Positions 58,879 to 64,000 of a stretch of DNA of 64,000 nucleotides are shown piece by piece. Within the stretch, counting starts at the first letter, position 1. Each line of letters starts with the position of its first letter. The notes under the pieces were generated by a model that searched no databases, was not told the origin of the DNA, and was given only the letters and a program-made list of their open reading frames with translations. The DNA comes from Nageia nagi (Eukaryota; Pinophyta): contig JBITNC010000001.1 in the NCBI GenBank assembly GCA_050084985.1, positions 47,430,001 to 47,494,000 on the forward strand, read 5' to 3'. Position numbers and translations under genes: made by a program.

Positions 58879-61800
58879 ATTGGCATTAGAGCCTCTTCGA
58901 TTTATTGGGTTTAATATATCCAAAAAATGGAAATTCTCCTTAGTTATTGATCCCTATGTTTAGTGGTAAACATTTTGAATACTAGATCATCAAAATGAAA
59001 ACTTTTTTCATCTCTCAAGACCTATGGAATCTTATCTCTTAAGGTTATATAGAAGTAGATGCAACAACATTTGCACTACTCATAACAAAATGAGAAAAAT
59101 GAATTGGACACTTGAAAGAAGGATGAGAAACCTATGTTTGCATTATAAAATGGGATAGATATTTCAATCTTCCCTAAGTTAGCAAAATGAAAAGTTTCAA
59201 AGGATGCTTAAGACACGCGAGTGTGCTTATAAGGGTTACATCAAGGTCAAATTCACTAACTCACTCTAATTGATTTTCTTGGAAGCTTACAGACTATAGA
59301 AAAGGATCAAAGACAAGTATAATCATATTGATCAAGCTTTCAAAATAAAACTCATAATGAATAAGTAACCTTCTACTTCCTCCAGTTTAGAGTATTCTAG
59401 AGGCTATGGACAAGGTCATTGTGGATGAGATCATGGAAGAGGTGATCATGGTAGAGGAAGAGACAAATCAACCAATCATAGATTAAGCTCAAACTTATAA
59501 TATTATGACTTCTACATAAATGATGGTCATATGGAACAACAATTTTTCAAGAAAAAAAAATAATAGAAAGCTAACTTCACTAAAGAGTCTTGTAGTGATA
59601 TCAACCTATATTTGATGCATAACAACTTTGAAGCTATTAATGATCAGATTTGATATATGGAAAATGGTTGTTCTAATCATATAACTGTAAACAAGAGCTT
59701 GTTTATCAACCTTGAGGATAATATCATTAATAAAATCAAGTTTTATGATAATATTCAAGTCAGTGTTACTAGTAGACATTCCATTGCTTTCAAAGTAAAG
59801 AATAGTGAGATCATACACATGCATGACACATTTTATGCTTTGGGGCTAAAGCATAATCTAATTAGTGTTGGTCAGGTGTGCTTGAGAAACTAGATGCTAG
59901 TTTTCAAGAAAAAGAATTACACTATCACAAATGAGACCAATCGCCAAGAAGTTGCCACTATTCTCATAATAGATAATAGAATGTATATTATTAGAATATC
60001 ATTGATATCTATCAAATACTCAAAGTCTACTCTTGATCCAGCATGGTTGTAGCATAAGCATTTCAGCCATGTTAACTTTAACTCATTATGGGGAATGCAT
60101 AATCTTGTGAGAGGTTTGTCGACCTTCTCTAATTTATTAGACACTATGTGTGAGAGCTAAATTTATAGGAAATAACATCATGACAAGTTTCCCACCCACC
60201 CACACCATTCCAAGGCATCCTTATAATTGGTGCATGTGGATCTTTACAGCCCTATGCAAACTCCCAACATTTCCAAGTGTAGTTATACAATAATTTTTAT
60301 TGATGATTATTCTTCCATGAATTAGTTGTACTTATTACATGTCATTTTCGATGCTTTTGACTACTTTCTCAAGTTCAAAGCATCGGTTTAAACCCAATCT
60401 AGCTATACTCTTAATAAGTTCCTTACCTTTCTGATAACTTCAAGAACTGCTGCAATAAGTATGGGATCAAGTGATAATACACAACTACCTATACTCAACA
60501 AAATAACATTACATAATGAAAGAAAACATGGTTGTTGAAATGGCCCGATGCATGGATAAAAAATTATGGGGGGAAGCTATCCATACTGATGTTTACATCT
60601 TAAATCATTACTTGACTAAGGTTATGTAGGATTAAACCTCCTATGAGGCTTGGTTTAATAAGAAACCAAGTATATCTCACCTAAGGATTTTTTGGTCCAA
60701 TTGCTATGTACATATTCCTAAGGAGAATATGTAGAAATTGGATGAAAAATCTATTAAGTATATCTTTATGGGATACTTAAACAAGTCTAAAGCCTATAAG
60801 TGTTGTGATTTAATCTCTAGTAAGTTGCACATCAATTGGGATATGATTTTCAACAAAAGGTGTGTTTATACCAAGGGCTCTAATACTTTTGGTATCATTC
60901 CCAAATTTGTAGACATTTATTTCCTTTGAATCAGTTGAGCCCCATCAGCCTTTCCCCCCATAGTCACCCAACCACTCAATAGCTCCTTCTCCTTACAATA
61001 TGAGGCTTGCACGAGATCATCCATAGTCTCAGATATTGGATGATGATTTCACCAAAATAGTTACTTGACAATAATCAAGGGGGGGTGATCATATCACCAA
61101 CTATGCCTTGATGTTTTATCCCCTCATTGAGCCTTCCAACTTCAAAGAAGTTACTACAAATGAAGATTGAAAAGCGATAATGGAAGATGAGATAGAGAAA
61201 ATCTAAAAGGATGACTCTTGCGAGCTTATCCATTTCCCAAATCACAATACCATTGTTATAATTGAAATAATAGTTATTAGGGTTATTTAATAATATTCAA
61301 TTTAACTAATTAATCATAAAGTAATACTAAATAATATAATACAAGTGATGATAATGATCTAATTAACCTGATTAACTTTAACCTATCAAATTGGGTTAAT
61401 GAAAGATACAAACATGAACATCACTAGTGATGATGAACAAAAGAGATATTTGACTAAGAAGGGATGAATGATGAGCTTCTTTGAAAGATGGATCCACTAA
61501 TACAACCTCAACCTAGCAATGATGTTAAGATACCAACAATGTTGCTTAAATACCATTCCAGATCACCTTTCATGTTCACTGGATGTTGCATCGTCATACC
61601 TTTGATGCTCAAAACATACAAATGGGTTCAAAAGATTGCAAAAATGTAAAGCACTGTGTATAACAAAATACAAATATGATAGGTGGCATTATGAAACATC
61701 TGTTAAGAATGACACAATTATATTACTACCTATCAAGGATTCCAAATCATGTCATGATTGCTCATGCACATCCCATCCACCTTTATAGATAGTAAGTCTA

Positions 61801-63389
61801 GTGGTAAGGCTCCTCCTTGGGCTTATGGTTTACATGGGTCAAGACTCCTTGGGCTTATCTTTGGATTGACCTATTATCTTAAAACATAAAGGTAGATAAG
61901 AGTGCACAATGATAAGTGAATTTCTTTAATTAAATAAATGAATTATTTCAAATACCTAAAAGACTATTTTAATCAAATTAAAATTCTCTTTTAGATGTTA
62001 ACAACTATCATTTGAGTCAAATGGATATACAAAATGAAGCATATTATTGATGGTAGCATTGTAAAACAAAAAGATTGGTTGGTTTCTAATTATTATGCCT
62101 AGAAAGAAGGCCTTCACTATGAAGATATGTTTGCACCTATCACCCACCTTGAGATAGTTTACTCTCTTCTTGCTTTAGCTTTTCATTTTGGTCTCACTAT
62201 CTACCAAATGGATTTTAAGTTTTAATGCCTTCTTGAATGGAGACTTGGAAGAAGAAGTCTACGTGAATCAAACCCCATAATTCACCATTGTTGGACATAA
62301 GGACAAAGTGTATTGGCCCAAGAAAGCTCTTTATGGGCTAAAGTAAGCCCCCAAGCCTAGTATTCCTGGATTGGCAACTACTTCCATCATAATGGCTATT
62401 AGAGGTGCTTCATGGAAGCCACATTGTACATAAAGGTGTATGAATCTAACTATAGCATTATTAATCTCTATATTGATGATATTATTTTTATGAGCTCCTC
62501 TTCTTCCCTGCTCCGACAATTTAGGAATGCCATGGTTAATGAGTTTCAGATGAGTGATTTAGGTGACATGTAATAATATTTGGGCATGTAAGTTCAAAAT
62601 TCATTCAATGACATCTTCATCACTCAAACCAAATATGTTTATGATATGCTTGCCATATTTTCAATGAAATATTGCAAACCTCTTGGTACCCCGTAGTTAT
62701 AGGTTGTAAATTGTTGAAAAGATAACTTATCGATATTCTAATGCATCTCATAGCTACCTGACTTGATATAATATTTATTATTATTATACTAACCATATTC
62801 ATGCATTTTCCTCATGAATCCCATTGGAAAGTAGCCAAAAGGATACTTTAGTATATGTTCAACACCAAACCCTTTGGTATGTGGTATAAGTCTATTGACT
62901 CTAAGACTCTTGAAGCATATACAAATGTTAATTGGATTGATGACCTTGATGAATAGAAGAGAACCCTCATATATGCCTTCTTCTTTAGTAAATCCCTCAT
63001 CTCAAGGAGTAACAAGAAGTAATATACAATTGCTCTTTCCAACACAAAAGAAAAATATATGGTTGCCTCCTTTACTTGCATCTAAGCCATTTGGATAGGT
63101 TAGTTGTTTGAGGATTTGGTATGGAACTTACCCAACCCATTTCCATCCCTTGTGATAACACCAACACCATTTCAATGACCAAGAATCTAGTGTTTCATAG
63201 AAGGAGAAAGCACATAAATATGTGACACCATTTTATTAGAGACTTGGTGAATGATGGCTTCCTTGAATTCAAGTTTTGTCTCACTAGTGACCAACTCATG
63301 GACATCTTCACCAAAGCATTATGAAATGAATGATTCCTTAGTCTCTAGAATCTTATTGGAATTTAACCCATTCAAATTAAGGGGGAGAA
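58879..63389 (+). pseudogene. Copia interior, Gag to RNase H, heavily decayed
   Basis: Pieces in order: Gag-like sequence at 58930-59470; M-E-N-G-C-S-N-H-I-T-V-N-K-S-L-F (protease region, 59657); K-H-F-S-H-V-N-F and I-F-I-D-D-Y-S-S-M (integrase, 60050-60320); M-E-D-E-I-E-K-I, then after a solo LTR V-K-W-I-Y-K-M-K, I-Y-Q-M-D-F-K and Y-I-D-D-I-I-F-M (RT, 61180-62500); E-K-Y-M-V-A-S-F and H-F-I-R-D-L-V-like sequence (RNase H, 63050-63330). Dozens of lesions. Confidence 0.78.
61254..62003. mobile_element. Solo LTR inserted in the copia RT
   Basis: 750 bp, TGTTATAATT...GATGTTAACA (short inverted TGTTA/TAACA ends), flanked by ACCAT (61249-61253) and ACTAT (62004-62008), a 5-bp duplication with one mismatch. 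Taking it out brings the RT sequence before and after back into one frame. Confidence 0.75.
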
Positions 63390-63726
63390 TGGAGGAATTT
63401 AATATTCCTAAGTTGACTTCATTTTTATGTGAATAGTCTTATTATGTCAATGGCCTAGTCACTCCATGCCAATGGCTCTTACTTTGTTCTTTATTCACCT
63501 ACCTACATTTAATTTTGTTACCTTTATCACATCAAGATAAAGCCTTTATTGGCATCACTAGCCTTAAAGTATGATAATTTGACTTTTGCACTATTCTTGA
63601 TCACAATAACTCCATTCTTTTATACAATGACTTTGTTTGACCATAATTTGCTATTTGTTTAATCATGGCTATTTCATATTTGACCATGATAATTCTTTTA
63701 TTTATTATGGCAACTCAAATTCTTCA
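63390..63726 (+). repeat. Copia 3' LTR
   Basis: About 337 bp, TGGAGGAATTTAATATTCC...ATTCTTCA, after AAGGGGGAGAA. Its 3' two-thirds match 58557-58878; its start has no clear counterpart to the left. Confidence 0.7.
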
Positions 63727-64000
63727 AATTTACCAAATCTCTCTAATAAGGGGCCTAAGGCTCATAAAACTTTGAATTATGCCTTGAGAGGTTTCCTAAT
63801 TAGTTCTATTGGAGGTAGTAACTAGATGGTTTAGAGTAAGGAAAATAAGAGTCATTATTGTACAAGAATAAGATATTTTTTACTAGATAAAGATTTACTA
63901 GGTTTACTCCCCATAAAAAGTATTTGGATAAAGAACTTTATTCCTAAGGTTGTTCTCTTTCCCTATCCTTGTAGTTGAAAATAAAGTCCTTAATGTTGAA
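63727..64000. other. Window end, nothing recognised
   Basis: AT-rich DNA without motifs. Confidence 0.6.

Larger units (their letters stand above)
49620..63726 (+). mobile_element. Decayed Ty1/copia element hosting two nested insertions
   Basis: The 5' LTR ends ..ATTATTTA at 58878, two bases before the primer-site-like TGGCATTAGAGCC (58881). The 3' LTR starts at 63390 after AAGGGGGAGAA. Gag to RNase H pieces lie between. The 5' LTR is split by a gypsy dimer at 50365-58551, and RT is split by a solo LTR at 61254-62003. The left end (about 49620-49960) is not fixed, because the 3' LTR is much shorter than the 5' LTR. Confidence 0.75.

Overview
The window looks like nuclear DNA from a large, repeat-rich seed-plant genome, most likely a conifer. 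That is inference. It rests on one plant-type gene stretched over 36 kb by intron growth, AT-rich DNA, and layers of old, nested Ty1/copia and Ty3/gypsy retroelements. Nothing bacterial is visible: there are no operons and no CRISPR array, and I found no tRNA or rRNA gene.

I recognise one host gene. It is a nonaspanin (TM9 superfamily, EMP70 domain) on the minus strand, 48333 to 12167, closest in remembered sequence to Arabidopsis TMN1/EMP12. Thirteen exons could be placed by reading GT-AG borders and phases. They sum to 593 codons plus stop if two single bases are restored. As printed, one G is missing in exon 2 (near 46528) and one at the exon 4/5 junction (near 45832). Both losses are in G runs, so they are either assembly homopolymer errors or the first lesions of a pseudogene. 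Intron 6 is 20.9 kb, intron 7 is 5.6 kb and intron 8 is 4.9 kb; the other nine are 94 to 1565 bp.

Layout. 1-12166: AT-rich DNA downstream of the gene, with LINE endonuclease and gypsy integrase remnants and a perfect 19-bp foldback. 13778-17608 (intron 8): a complete LTR element with a 5-bp target duplication; its interior carries a Gag start followed by an unusual acidic, cysteine-rich degenerate-repeat reading frame instead of pol. 18855-23960 (intron 7): a direct repeat pair, an inverted pair of LTR-like blocks and a copia gag relic. 24409-45295 (intron 6): a 1.55-kb mini-copia, three hAT-like elements each with a perfect 8-bp target duplication, and a copia element lying within a gypsy element. 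48334-64000: the region 5' of the gene, holding a decayed copia element whose 5' LTR is split by an 8.2-kb LTR-gag-LTR-gag-LTR gypsy dimer and whose reverse transcriptase is split by a solo LTR.

The gene product would be a Golgi/endosomal membrane protein. Nothing else in the window appears to act with it. The rest is best read as a record of insertion, nesting, unequal recombination and deletion around one conserved gene.
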